Assembly (NCBI RefSeq): GCF_030409845.1
Contig: NZ_JAUFQQ010000003.1
Location: forward strand, 1,364,001 to 1,428,000
DNA length: 64,000 bases
From: Flavobacterium branchiarum
Lineage (GTDB): Bacteria > Bacteroidota > Bacteroidia > Flavobacteriales > Flavobacteriaceae
Direction of reading: 5' to 3'
Part shown: positions 48,008 to 56,882 of the stretch, in pieces
How the letters are laid out: each line of letters begins with the position of its first letter
How positions within the stretch are numbered: position 1 is the stretch's first letter
Translations under genes and position numbers: made by a program
The notes under the pieces: generated by a model
Database searches by the model: none
What the model was told of the DNA's origin: nothing
Seen by the model: only the letters and a program-made list of their open reading frames with translations

Positions 48008-49033
48008 ATGGGTAAATTACAAAAAAGAATAATTTTATTAATACTAGGAGCCTTAATACTAAAAATAGGTTTTAATATACATGACCTCATGAAAAATAGA
48101 TACGAATGGCAAAGTGCTACTTGTCAGCCAACAATAGGAATGGTAAATGGTAATGAGAATATATACGGTGTAGAGTTTGTAAGAGGAGATATTATTACGC
48201 TCGAGGATATTCCTGCTACTTTACCTTTTGATGGATCTTCTGGCTTTTGGGGAGTTTCTGGAAAAAGCTGGACACCACAACATGGTACGCCTATAGGTAC
48301 CGATGTAATTTATTATGCCGGTTACGAAGATAAATTCTATCATCTTAAGACAGATTTTCCTGTAGAAGAGATGAAAAAAGCAGTCGATACAACTTATCAG
48401 TATAATGATCATAAATTCGAAAAATTTTCAGGATTAATTTTTGGTTTTGCTCCTCAGGGCATGGTGGTGGTTTGGAAAGAATATGGCGTTATGAGGATTG
48501 AGCTAGGACGTTATCAGGCAGAAGTTATTAAAGAAGACGCAGCGCTGGAGACAAGGCTTTTTAGAAACTGGGCGATGAATCGCGAAGAGGTAAAAGAGCG
48601 GGATTTTATGCCAAATGCTTCCTGTGCCAGATGGGATATGTATCGCCAGCGGTATACTTTTAGGGTAGTAATGCAAAATGAAAATCCCAACTTGCGTCTG
48701 TTTAGGTATTGTTTTATCAATTACAATGGAGAAAAAAACATCATTTTTATGCCTTCCAGACCTGCTACGAGTTATGATAATCGTGCGCTACCTCAAATTT
48801 TGGAAATGGATTGGGAAACAAGTTTTTATGAACGTTTTCGAGGTAATATCTTTTTGAATGAGAAAGTAATTTTCGAGAAATTTAAAAACTTCAAGCCCGA
48901 AGATAAACAGGAATTTGTGGTAAAAATAAGCAAGGATAATAGAAAGCTAGAATTGTTTTTAAATAACGAACCTGTTGAAGTAGACAGTGTACGAATTTAT
49001 AAAGGTTCCGTCATGTATAAAGAGTCTTATTGA
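48008..49033 (+). CDS. DUF2931-like putative lipase immunity protein, copy 2
   Basis: 341 residues, same domain organisation as copy 1. It differs from copy 1 mainly at GFWGVSGKSW (versus GNWGYTSSAW), YNDHKF (versus YFNDKF) and FRYCFINYNGEKN. The start is 1046 bases after the start of copy 1, and the 20-base intergenic sequence is repeated exactly before copy 3. It would be expressed on the same message as the lipase. Confidence 0.75.
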   Translation: MGKLQKRIILLILGALILKIGFNIHDLMKNRYEWQSATCQPTIGMVNGNENIYGVEFVRGDIITLEDIPATLPFDGSSGFWGVSGKSWTPQHGTPIGTDVIYYAGYEDKFYHLKTDFPVEEMKKAVDTTYQYNDHKFEKFSGLIFGFAPQGMVVVWKEYGVMRIELGRYQAEVIKEDAALETRLFRNWAMNREEVKERDFMPNASCARWDMYRQRYTFRVVMQNENPNLRLFRYCFINYNGEKNIIFMPSRPATSYDNRALPQILEMDWETSFYERFRGNIFLNEKVIFEKFKNFKPEDKQEFVVKISKDNRKLELFLNNEPVEVDSVRIYKGSVMYKESY

Positions 49034-49053
49034 TAAAAGTGTAAGGTATTGTT

Positions 49054-50079
49054 ATGGGTAAATTTCAAAAAAGAATAATTTTATTAATACTAGGAGCCTT
49101 AATACTAAAAATAGGTTTTAATATACATGACCTCATGAAAAATAGATACGAATGGCAGAGTTCTGCTTGTCAGCCAACAATAGGAATGGTAAATGGTAAT
49201 ATAAATATATACGGTGTAGAGTTTGTAAGAGGAGATATTATTACACTCGAGGGCATTCCTGCTACTTTGCCTTTTGATGGGTCTTCAGGTAATTGGGGAT
49301 ATACAAGCTCCGCCTGGACGCCACAACATGGTACTCCTATAGGTACCGATGTAATTTATTATGCCGGTTACGAAGATAAATTCTATCATCTTAAGACAAA
49401 TTTTCCTGTAGAAGAGATGAAAAAAGCAGTCGATACAACCTATCAGTATAATGATCATAAATTCGAAAAATTTTCAGGATTAATTTTTGGTTTTGCTCCT
49501 CAGGGTATGGTGGTGGTTTGGAAAGAATATGGCGTTATGAGGATTGAGCTAGGACGTTATCAGGCAGAAGTTATTAAAGAGGACGCAGAACTGGAGACGA
49601 GGCTTTTTAGAAACTGGTCGATGAATCGCGAAGAGGTAAAAGAACGGGATTTTATGCCAAATGCTTCCTGTGCCAGATGGGATATGTATCGCCAGCGGTA
49701 TACTTTTAGGGTAGTAATGCAAAATGAAAATCCCAACTTGCGTCTGTTTAGGTATTGTTTTATCAATTACAATGGAGAAAAAAACATCATTTTTATGCCT
49801 TCCAGACCTGCTACGAGTTATGATAATCGTGCGCTACCTCAAATTTTGGAAATGGATTGGGAAACAGGTTTTTATGAACGTTTTCGAGGTAATATCTTTT
49901 TGAATGAGAAAGTGATTTTCGAGAAATTTAAAAACTTCAAGCCCGAAGATAAACAGGAATTTGAGGTGAAAATAAGCAAGGATAATAGAAAGCTAGAATT
50001 GTTTTTAAATAACAAACCTGTTGAAGTAGACAGTGTACGAATTTATAAAGGTTCAGTCATGTATAAAGAGTCTTATTGA
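49054..50079 (+). CDS. DUF2931-like putative lipase immunity protein, copy 3
   Basis: 341 residues. It is a mosaic of the other two: residues 1-110 agree with copy 1 (GNINIYG, GNWGYTSSAW) and later residues with copy 2 (YNDHKFEKF, FRYCFINYNGEKN). It has private changes in the C terminus (EFEVK, NNKPVEV). The start is exactly 1046 bases after copy 2. The following 228 bases contain a large palindrome before tssF. Confidence 0.75.
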   Translation: MGKFQKRIILLILGALILKIGFNIHDLMKNRYEWQSSACQPTIGMVNGNINIYGVEFVRGDIITLEGIPATLPFDGSSGNWGYTSSAWTPQHGTPIGTDVIYYAGYEDKFYHLKTNFPVEEMKKAVDTTYQYNDHKFEKFSGLIFGFAPQGMVVVWKEYGVMRIELGRYQAEVIKEDAELETRLFRNWSMNREEVKERDFMPNASCARWDMYRQRYTFRVVMQNENPNLRLFRYCFINYNGEKNIIFMPSRPATSYDNRALPQILEMDWETGFYERFRGNIFLNEKVIFEKFKNFKPEDKQEFEVKISKDNRKLELFLNNKPVEVDSVRIYKGSVMYKESY

Positions 50080-50233
50080 TTAAAAATATGTAATTCATCT
50101 CTTGGTTGCTATGTTACTAACAGGTGCAACTATTTGTTTTGCATGAAGATAAAGAGCTAAAATATTGAGAAAAGGTTTGAAGTATCTTTTTCTACGATAG
50201 GATTAGAGGCTATAGACTATTGAAAAAATGGAT

Positions 50234-50272
50234 CTTAAATCAAATTATTTTACTAAAATAATTTGATTTAAG
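50234..50272. repeat. Perfect 19-bp inverted repeat (39-bp palindrome)
   Basis: CTTAAATCAAATTATTTTA (50234-50252) and its exact complement (50254-50272) flank a single C. It lies 35 bases upstream of tssF and 155 bases after copy 3. There is no T-tract on the plus side, so it is not a normal terminator; a minus-strand T-rich run lies to its left. Confidence 0.8.
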
Positions 50273-50307
50273 AAAAATAACTAACCACTAAGTTAGAAAA
50301 ACTAAGA

Positions 50308-52170
50308 ATGAGACAAGAACGTATAAAAGATAGGGTATTAAAAAGAGCCGCAAGATCGTGGGGCTTTTCAGACGTGGAAATGGAAACATCATTTGATCCT
50401 GTTGTATCGATGATGCTTAATGCATTATCATATGAATTAGAAAAAGTTGCAGATGAACTAGAAAATTCTAAAACCCGTGTGGTTGAAAGAGTTCTTGAAA
50501 TTATGTTCCCAGAAGTTACAGCTGGAACAAAACCTTCGAGAGCAATTATGCATGCTTTGCCATTGGAAAATAATATGAAAGTTTCTTTGCACAACCAAAT
50601 GGTGGTTGGCAGAAGGATTCATAATATTTACAATCCATTAGCTCCTATTACTAAAGAGATTGTGCTTTCACCCACGATAGAGATTAAATTGTCTTCTGCA
50701 GAAGTGAGGTATATTGCATACGAAAGAAATCTATATGAAGTTTCTAATATTTTTTATAAAGATTCAGTTCGTGACTATAGACATTCATTGCCTTCTGGGG
50801 AGGTTTTTTTAGGTGTAGAATTGAAGAATACCAATGTTTTGGAGTTAGAAGATTTGATGTTATATATTGACATTAAAAATACACACCAAAAAGAGATGTT
50901 TCATTACTATTTAAAACAAATGAAATGTTTTCATGACAATTTGCAAGTTACAGTAGAAGAAGGTTATAATGTACCAATAAATCATTTAGATATAGAAAGT
51001 ATTATTAATCGTAATTATACGCATCTAAGCGAAGTAATGCAGGAAGTAAATGAGTATTATTTTGATAATTTTTATACTTTCAAAGGGCCGTTAAAGCATA
51101 AAGAAATGAAGGAATATGATGTAGAGTATAAATATTTTGAGGATGTAACAAATAAAAACAATAATCCTGTAATTTGGATTAAATTAATTTTTCCAGAATC
51201 ACTGATTCCCCAAATTTTAGATAATGTATCTTTTACTGCAAATTGTTTTCCAGTAATTAATAAAAAAAAGCATACAATAAATAAGGCGCTTGGTGATTAT
51301 TTATCTTACGTAGCTCTTGAAACAGATGATAATATTTATCTCGATGTAGATACTGTTGTTGATGGATACAATAATCATTACGAAATAAAAGAGTTTAAAG
51401 ACGGTGTTATAGAAGAAGGAAATGCGGTTTTAAGAACTGGTGGTGTTTCGAGATTTGATTCAAGAAGTGCTTCTGAATTACTTCAAAATGTATTGGATTT
51501 ACTAAAAGATGAGAGTTCTTCTTTTGCAGGGTTAGGAAAAGATTTTATGAATAGTTCTTTGGTTGAAATTAATCAGTTATTAGCTTCTGTGGAACAACAA
51601 GCAAAAGAAAGTAGTTTTTCTAAAAATAATGCCCCATATTTAATGATTAAGCCTAAAATAGATGAGTCAGTAGGAAAATCATTTTCAATAAATTATTGGT
51701 CAACTTGTGCAGAAGAAGGAAATGATATTAAAGCGGGAACTGTATTAGAAAGTAAAGATGATTTTTCTTTTGTAAGTAAGGAATCGGTATTAGTTACAAA
51801 TACAGTGGGAGGATTGAATAAACAAAACAATAAAGACCGTATTTTAGCGTATCGAAATGCTTTACTGACTCGAGGTAGAATTGTAACATTTGCAGATATA
51901 AAGGCTTTTAGTCTTAATCATTTTAAGAGTTGTATAACAGGAGTTAAAATAGAAAAAGGAACGCGAAAAGAAATTTCTGTAAAAGCAGGATTTAGTAGAA
52001 CAGTAGATATACATTTAATTGTAAATTTAATTGAGAAAGAATATTTGTCAGCTACAGAATGGGACTATTTGTGCGATAGTTTCATGAAGAATTTAAAGAA
52101 CAGATCTTCAAATGTATTTCCTTATCGTTTGTTTATAGAAAATGAGAGCATTAACGAAAGGAAGATTTAA
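50308..52170 (+). CDS. tssF: T6SS baseplate protein TssF
   Basis: 620 residues. The start MRQERIKDRVLKRAARSWGF and the segment MFPEVTAGTKPSRAIMHALP fit Bacteroidetes TssF, whose family consensus includes 'PH..RP.PS..I' in this region. TssF and TssG form the wedge that surrounds the spike. Cytoplasmic, no signal peptide. It is far from tssG (17 kb), separated by the effector genes. The C terminus has NAFPYRLFIENE-like strands. It appears complete. Confidence 0.85.
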   Translation: MRQERIKDRVLKRAARSWGFSDVEMETSFDPVVSMMLNALSYELEKVADELENSKTRVVERVLEIMFPEVTAGTKPSRAIMHALPLENNMKVSLHNQMVVGRRIHNIYNPLAPITKEIVLSPTIEIKLSSAEVRYIAYERNLYEVSNIFYKDSVRDYRHSLPSGEVFLGVELKNTNVLELEDLMLYIDIKNTHQKEMFHYYLKQMKCFHDNLQVTVEEGYNVPINHLDIESIINRNYTHLSEVMQEVNEYYFDNFYTFKGPLKHKEMKEYDVEYKYFEDVTNKNNNPVIWIKLIFPESLIPQILDNVSFTANCFPVINKKKHTINKALGDYLSYVALETDDNIYLDVDTVVDGYNNHYEIKEFKDGVIEEGNAVLRTGGVSRFDSRSASELLQNVLDLLKDESSSFAGLGKDFMNSSLVEINQLLASVEQQAKESSFSKNNAPYLMIKPKIDESVGKSFSINYWSTCAEEGNDIKAGTVLESKDDFSFVSKESVLVTNTVGGLNKQNNKDRILAYRNALLTRGRIVTFADIKAFSLNHFKSCITGVKIEKGTRKEISVKAGFSRTVDIHLIVNLIEKEYLSATEWDYLCDSFMKNLKNRSSNVFPYRLFIENESINERKI

Positions 52171-52265
52171 ATAAAGATGGATTCTGATACATTGTTGTGG
52201 AGAAATATTATATGATGATTTTTGAATTGTTTCTCAATTTTACTTAGATTTTCTTTCCATAAAAA

Positions 52266-52298
52266 ATGCCCCAAATAGTCTTTAACTTTTTGGGGCAT
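52266..52298 (+). terminator. Terminator downstream of tssF
   Basis: ATGCCCCAAA and TTTTTGGGGCAT form a 9- to 10-bp stem with an 11-base loop. No long T-tract follows on the plus strand (GTCC), but an A-run (TTTTTTAT on the minus strand) lies on the left, so it may serve the converging OMP gene. It is the main feature of the 342-base gap together with the tRNA-like fragment. Confidence 0.6.
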
Positions 52299-52320
52299 GT
52301 CCTATTCAGTGCTTTTTGTA

Positions 52321-52370
52321 TGGGAAGTAAGATTTGAACTCAAACTTGTAAACTCTTGCCTATACTACAA
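52321..52370 (-). pseudogene. Decayed tRNA-Tyr-like 3' fragment
   Basis: On the minus strand the sequence ends GAGTTCAAATCTTACTTCCCA, resembling a T-arm and acceptor of a tRNA. It aligns with the better preserved fragment at 55544-55595, including the same downstream GTGC hairpin arm. No complete cloverleaf is possible. Confidence 0.4.
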
Positions 52371-52512
52371 TTGTTGATTTTAAAAGGTGCTCTTTCCGTT
52401 TGTTGTTACTAAATTTAAATTATTGCTTTTTAAATTAAATTTATAGAAGCTTGTTATTATAAAAGTATTGTTAAAGAGTGCATAATTTTAGAAGAGTTAC
52501 TTTTTTTTAGTT

Positions 52513-55293
52513 TTAATATCGAAACATTCCGTTTGATTTTTTTTCTTTACCTGCAAATTTCTGAATCTTGTACGTTAATGAGAACATTACGTAGCGTTTC
52601 AATACCGTATTCTCTTCGTCTCTTATAGTTGTTGGTGTTATCGATCTTGTAGCGCTCTGATTTTGGTTAAGAAGGTCATATACTTTTGCTTTTGCCATGA
52701 ATTTCTTATTGAAAAAACTATAAGACAAACTCGTATTCCATAAGAAAAAATCTTTTTTAAATCCAGGGGATATATTAGAGTTATAGGTATATCCAAAGTC
52801 GTTTCCGAATGTCCAGTTTTTAGGCCAATAATTCGTCACTTGAAGGTTGAGTTTATGTGTTAGATAATCTGCCTGATTAACATTGTAATTGGTATAATTT
52901 GTTTTATTGTAAGAAAAATTATAAGATGGATTTACGGTTAACAGTTCTCCATAATCGTAAGTGAAATTTAAACGTGGTGACAAAACATAGGATTTTGCAG
53001 TAAACAACTGCCCATCTGTGAATCCTTTTGAGTAGCCGAAGTTATTATTTATTCTTAACTCGTATTTAAAAGTATGGGCCTCTTTTTTGATTGTTTTGTT
53101 CCAATATAAACCTAACCAAGAATTATAGGTCCCGTTAACATTCTCGTAGGTTGTAGTTCGTTTCCTATTCTCATCATAATTTACAGAGGCAACAATTTGA
53201 TTTTCATATAAATTTCCGCCTGTATAAAATCCATAACCAGAGCGAGTAGCATAATCGAAATTTCGATACGATAAGTAAAGACTATGATTTTTATTTAAAT
53301 CAATTTCAGGATTTCCAATATAAGTATTTAGAGGATCTGCTAAATCTTCTATTGGTAGCACTTGTCTTGCAGTAGGAAGACTGTATTGATAACTGTAATT
53401 TGCATATAAATTTTTAGCTTTTGAAAAAGCATAAGACCCATAAGCATTTGCATACGGCAATGCGTACTTTTTATTTAAACTTGTATTAACAGTCATGTAA
53501 TCGCTGTTAACATCAAAGTCGATTATGGTTGTACCTAAGTTCAAATCGAAATTTATTTTTTTCTTTTTTAAAATAATACCCATGTTTGGTGTAACTGTTT
53601 TCTCGGTGGAATTGAAAATGTTTGTTAATTCAGCGTTTGCAATAGTATAGGATTGTGTATTATCATCATAGTCAAAGGAGTCTCTATTGTCTTTCTTTTT
53701 GTTGAATTTATATTCAGTCCCTAATTTTATTTTTAGAGAGTCTGTAATGGGTTGGGTGAACTCAATTTCGGTGTAGTAATTATCATTTTTGATTTTAGTT
53801 TCATTTAATTGGTTTCGTATATCATCTGGGTCCGAGGTTTGATTAAACACCGTTTTTGATTTGATATAATCATCATTTTCATTGACTGTATTTTCATTTT
53901 TAAAAACGACACTTAAATTTTTGCCTTTCTTTTTAAAAGTCTTAGTAAAAGACAATGTATTGGTAAAGCTGTTTAAATCATTTTCAGAAAAATTATTAGA
54001 TGTACTTGAATTTAGCAAGGCATTTTGGGCATCGTATGAAAATTGTTCTGATTGAATTTCTTTTTTCGAATTAGCTTTGGTGAAATTAGGCTCAATTACA
54101 ATAGATGCTGTAGAGTCTATTTTAAACTCAAAAACGGATGTTGCGTTATGTGTATAACGGTCTTCATTTGAGCTAGAAGTTGATTTAGTAAGAAAATCTC
54201 CAGAAGGTAAAAAATTAACTAGATTAGTTACGTTATCATTTTTAGTATTGCCCCCAGAATAAAAATAGCTTAAAGTGGCATCTAAGTTTTTCCTCCATTC
54301 ATCGGAGTAATTTATTCCGACTAAATCAGAACGAGTTATTCCATTAGCGCTTCCAAACTGTCTTCCGTTTATACCGAATGTACCATTGCTATTCATCCAG
54401 ACATTACTGTTTCGTCCTCCTCCCATATTGTCAAAAACTTCATCCATTGAAAAGCCTATAGAATTGATATTATTGGAGGAAGCAAGTACACTAAGTTTTC
54501 TTTTGTTTTTAAAATAATTAATAAGTGCACTACTTTCATAACGAGAATCAGAACCTGTTCCTGCCATAAATTTACCAAATAATCCTTTGTTCTTATTCTC
54601 ATCGATGGTTAGATTAATGCTGGCATTATTAGAACTGGAAGATGCACCTGTTTTTTCTTCTTTCTTGGTTTTGGTGTCGGTAACCTGAACTTTTTTAATG
54701 ATGTCTGAAGGTAAATTTTGCAAAACAATTTTTCCGTCTTTATCAAAAAATGGTTTTCCGTTTACCAGAATTTGGTTGACTTCTTTTCCGTTGACTGTGA
54801 TTTTTCCGTCGGAACCGATATCAACTCCTGGTAGTTGTTTTAATAACGTTTCTACATTAGCATCTGGACGAACCTTAAACGATGATGCATTAAATTCTAA
54901 GGTATCTTTTTTAATGCGTATGGGTGGAGCCTGACTTTTTACAACAACTTCGTCTAGTGATTTTATTTCTTCTTTTAGGGAAATTGTACCAAAGTCTTTA
55001 ATTGTTTCATTCTTTTTTAGATCAATTGTGTAATCCTGGTAAGAAACAAACGAGATTTTTAAATATAAAGGATTGCTGTTTTGTTTTATTTTAAAATCAA
55101 ATTTTCCAAATTTATCTGTAATGGTATATTCCACGACTGTGGAGTCTTTTGCATTGGAAACATAAACGGTTGCCGATTCAATTGGTAATTTTGTAGTTTC
55201 ATCAATAATTTTTCCTTTTAGAGAAATTGAATTTTGAGCAGATAAGTAAGAGCACATAAAAAACAGCAAGAGAAAATGGTAAAATTTTAGCAT
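52513..55293 (-). CDS. Outer-membrane beta-barrel protein with N-terminal carboxypeptidase-regulatory-like domain (TonB-receptor-like, OMP_b-brl_3 type)
   Basis: 926 residues with a signal peptide (about 1-20, ending YLSAQ). Residues about 22-110 are a carboxypeptidase-regulatory-like beta-sandwich (SLKGKIIDETTKLPIESATV). Residues about 130-230 are a plug-like region (DANVETLLKQLPGVDI, VNGKEVNQILVNGKPFF). The rest is a large barrel. The class resembles SusC/TonB-dependent receptors but belongs to the shorter OMP_b-brl_3 group. It could transport a small molecule or serve surface assembly; no partner SusD is present. It has no obvious link with the T6SS next door. Confidence 0.85.
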   Translation of the reverse strand: MLKFYHFLLLFFMCSYLSAQNSISLKGKIIDETTKLPIESATVYVSNAKDSTVVEYTITDKFGKFDFKIKQNSNPLYLKISFVSYQDYTIDLKKNETIKDFGTISLKEEIKSLDEVVVKSQAPPIRIKKDTLEFNASSFKVRPDANVETLLKQLPGVDIGSDGKITVNGKEVNQILVNGKPFFDKDGKIVLQNLPSDIIKKVQVTDTKTKKEEKTGASSSSNNASINLTIDENKNKGLFGKFMAGTGSDSRYESSALINYFKNKRKLSVLASSNNINSIGFSMDEVFDNMGGGRNSNVWMNSNGTFGINGRQFGSANGITRSDLVGINYSDEWRKNLDATLSYFYSGGNTKNDNVTNLVNFLPSGDFLTKSTSSSNEDRYTHNATSVFEFKIDSTASIVIEPNFTKANSKKEIQSEQFSYDAQNALLNSSTSNNFSENDLNSFTNTLSFTKTFKKKGKNLSVVFKNENTVNENDDYIKSKTVFNQTSDPDDIRNQLNETKIKNDNYYTEIEFTQPITDSLKIKLGTEYKFNKKKDNRDSFDYDDNTQSYTIANAELTNIFNSTEKTVTPNMGIILKKKKINFDLNLGTTIIDFDVNSDYMTVNTSLNKKYALPYANAYGSYAFSKAKNLYANYSYQYSLPTARQVLPIEDLADPLNTYIGNPEIDLNKNHSLYLSYRNFDYATRSGYGFYTGGNLYENQIVASVNYDENRKRTTTYENVNGTYNSWLGLYWNKTIKKEAHTFKYELRINNNFGYSKGFTDGQLFTAKSYVLSPRLNFTYDYGELLTVNPSYNFSYNKTNYTNYNVNQADYLTHKLNLQVTNYWPKNWTFGNDFGYTYNSNISPGFKKDFFLWNTSLSYSFFNKKFMAKAKVYDLLNQNQSATRSITPTTIRDEENTVLKRYVMFSLTYKIQKFAGKEKKSNGMFRY

Positions 55294-55543
55294 AAAATGG
55301 TTTAGTTATTCAGAAGCGGCTAATTAAGTAATTTACTGTTAAATAATTGTGTTATTTCTTTAAACTTTAACATATAGTATTGAAGAAACTATTTTTTTTT
55401 GTATTTTAACTGTTATAGGGGCAATACATAATATTTTGGGGAAATATTGAAATGGAGATTTTCGTATTAATCCCTAATCTCACAAAGATTTTCAGTGTTT
55501 TTTGGACATAAGAAAAGTCCTGAAATAATTCAGCACTTTTTAG
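55294..55543. other. AT-rich spacer upstream of the outer-membrane protein gene
   Basis: No coding sequence is seen. A stem is suggested by AAAAGTCCTGAA and TTCAGCACTTTT near 55513-55542 just before the tRNA-like fragment. No convincing TANNTTTG element was found for the outer-membrane protein. Confidence 0.3.
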
Positions 55544-55595
55544 TGGGGAGAGCAGGATTCGAACCTAAGCTCGGGAATGTCTGTTTACACTACGT
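55544..55595 (-). pseudogene. tRNA-Tyr-like fragment
   Basis: The minus strand ends GGTTCGAATCCTGCTCTCCCCA, a perfect T-loop followed by an acceptor strand, and shows GTGTAAAC where a GUA anticodon loop would lie. The 5' half of the tRNA is not recognisable. It is a remnant of a tRNA gene, probably tRNA-Tyr. Confidence 0.5.
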
Positions 55596-55847
55596 GCGTT
55601 AATTTTTAAAAGACACTATGCCAAGATGTAGCCACGAAATTTTTTTTTAAAATTAAGTATGAAAATAGAGTCTTGAGTGCAAAGAACGATATAATTTGAA
55701 TTGTTAATTCATCTATTTTTTGAAGCAAAATTTTAAAAAATAATTTCAATTTTCACTAATAACGTAAGTCGATGAAAAATCTTGAGTTCTAATCGTTATG
55801 AATAGCCTTAAGTTTTTGTGGAAAAAAAGTATCCCTTCCAAATTAAG

Positions 55848-56050
55848 AATATTAGCAAATCAACACAATAGATGTAAAAGTTGTAGTAGATAATGGAAAA
55901 GTAAAAATCCAATACCCAATTTTCGTCGGTATTGGTTTTTTTATGACTTCAATCTCTTCAAGATTTATTTTGATCCTTTTAGAATAATAACATTTTCAGG
56001 TCAATTCCTTATATGGAACCGTTTATTATAAAAGTGTCGCGATAGGAGCA
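55848..56050. repeat. About 200-bp direct repeat, left copy (flanks the eCIS remnant)
   Basis: This aligns with 62320-62520 in the same orientation. It starts AATATTAGCAAATCAACAC and shares an identical 25-base block at 56009-56033 with 62479-62503. The middle is more divergent. It contains a plus-strand hairpin terminator. Confidence 0.8.
55904..55942 (+). terminator. Terminator-like hairpin inside the left direct repeat
   Basis: CCAATACC and GGTATTGG form an 8-bp stem with an 11-base loop followed by seven T residues. There is no intact plus-strand gene directly upstream, so it is probably inherited from a lost gene. Confidence 0.65.
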
Positions 56051-56548
56051 GGGAACCAATGCGGCTTCTACCGAAGTTAAAATAGTATTTTGATTCAATG
56101 TATTCATTTATCTGCTTCCTAAAATTGTTTCCTTCTTTTATGTAAAAAGGAAAAATATTATTGTGTCTTGTATTGGTTTGATTGAAAACATATACAATTC
56201 GTATTACTATAAGTCCAGCTAAAATAGCAGTATAAGTAACTATGATTTCTTGTAAAGTTATTCTGGGTTCATTGTGTAATAATGAAAATCCGACTATATC
56301 TGCAATTTCTCTCTTCAATGTTTCATCTATTTTCTAAAGAAAAACTGTTGGGATCCTGAGCTAAATCTTGAGCTTAAATTGGGTTCACCTGTATTTGTAA
56401 GTAAAATTATTCGCAAAGATTTATTCACATTTTGTTCTTAACCAGAGAGGTTTAGCTGCTGATTTCCTGCTGAAAAAGTAACAGGAAAAGACCATCCAAA
56501 ACCCAAAAAATGATTCTCTTCTTTAGTTTTTATAGCATTATTATCCAC
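56001..56548 (-). pseudogene. eCIS baseplate gp25-like (Afp9-type) gene, broken
   Basis: From GTG 56548, overlapping the PAAR stop, the frame reads NHFLGFGWSFPVTFSAGNQQ and NVNKSLRIILLTNTGEPNLS, typical of GPW/gp25 baseplate proteins. A TAA interrupts it after LNLSG, and one base is missing in an A-run before 'DETL', so the rest (REIADIVGFSLLHNEPRITL) is read in a different frame down to about 56130. The open frame at 56001-56318 continues with unrelated residues to 56001. It would initiate sheath assembly in an intact system. It is non-functional. Confidence 0.8.
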
Positions 56549-56843
56549 CTATCATTACATTTAAAGCTCCTAATACAATACTTCCACCATGTGCAGTTGC
56601 ATCTCCCATTCTTGCAGCAGGCATACCCCCAATCATGACGGTTGATGAACCTTTTACAATAGAATCTGGAGGCCCTACACACACTAACATATCACCAACT
56701 CTTGCGGCGGGTAATTTGCAAATTAAAACAGTAGGTTCTCCTGGCCCTATTATAGGACCTCCAACATGTGGAATAGGAGCTGGAAATGCTGGTGTTTGCA
56801 TAGGGCATTGATGAAAATCGGTTATTCGTGCTGCTGGTGGCAT
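56541..56843 (-). CDS. PAAR-domain spike-tip protein (eCIS Afp10-like)
   Basis: 100 residues made almost entirely of PAAR repeats: MPPAARITDFHQCPM, LPAARVGDMLVC, MPAARMGDATAHGG and the ending VMIGG. The conserved His/Cys residues bind the metal that shapes the cone. PAAR proteins cap the VgrG spike and can carry effectors. It is encoded 39 bases after VgrG. It is the only PAAR gene in the window, and the neighbouring T6SS has none. No extension domain is present, so it is a plain tip. Confidence 0.93.
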   Translation of the reverse strand: MPPAARITDFHQCPMQTPAFPAPIPHVGGPIIGPGEPTVLICKLPAARVGDMLVCVGPPDSIVKGSSTVMIGGMPAARMGDATAHGGSIVLGALNVMIGG

Positions 56844-56882
56844 ATTATTTTTATTTGGATTATAAAATTCTTAAGTCAACTT

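Larger units (their letters stand above)
46962..50079 (+). repeat. Three tandem 1046-bp repeat units carrying the DUF2931-like genes
   Basis: The starts at 46962, 48008 and 49054 are spaced by exactly 1046 bases, and the spacers 47985-48007 and 49031-49053 are identical. Most of each unit is identical at the DNA level, with clustered differences. Confidence 0.9.
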
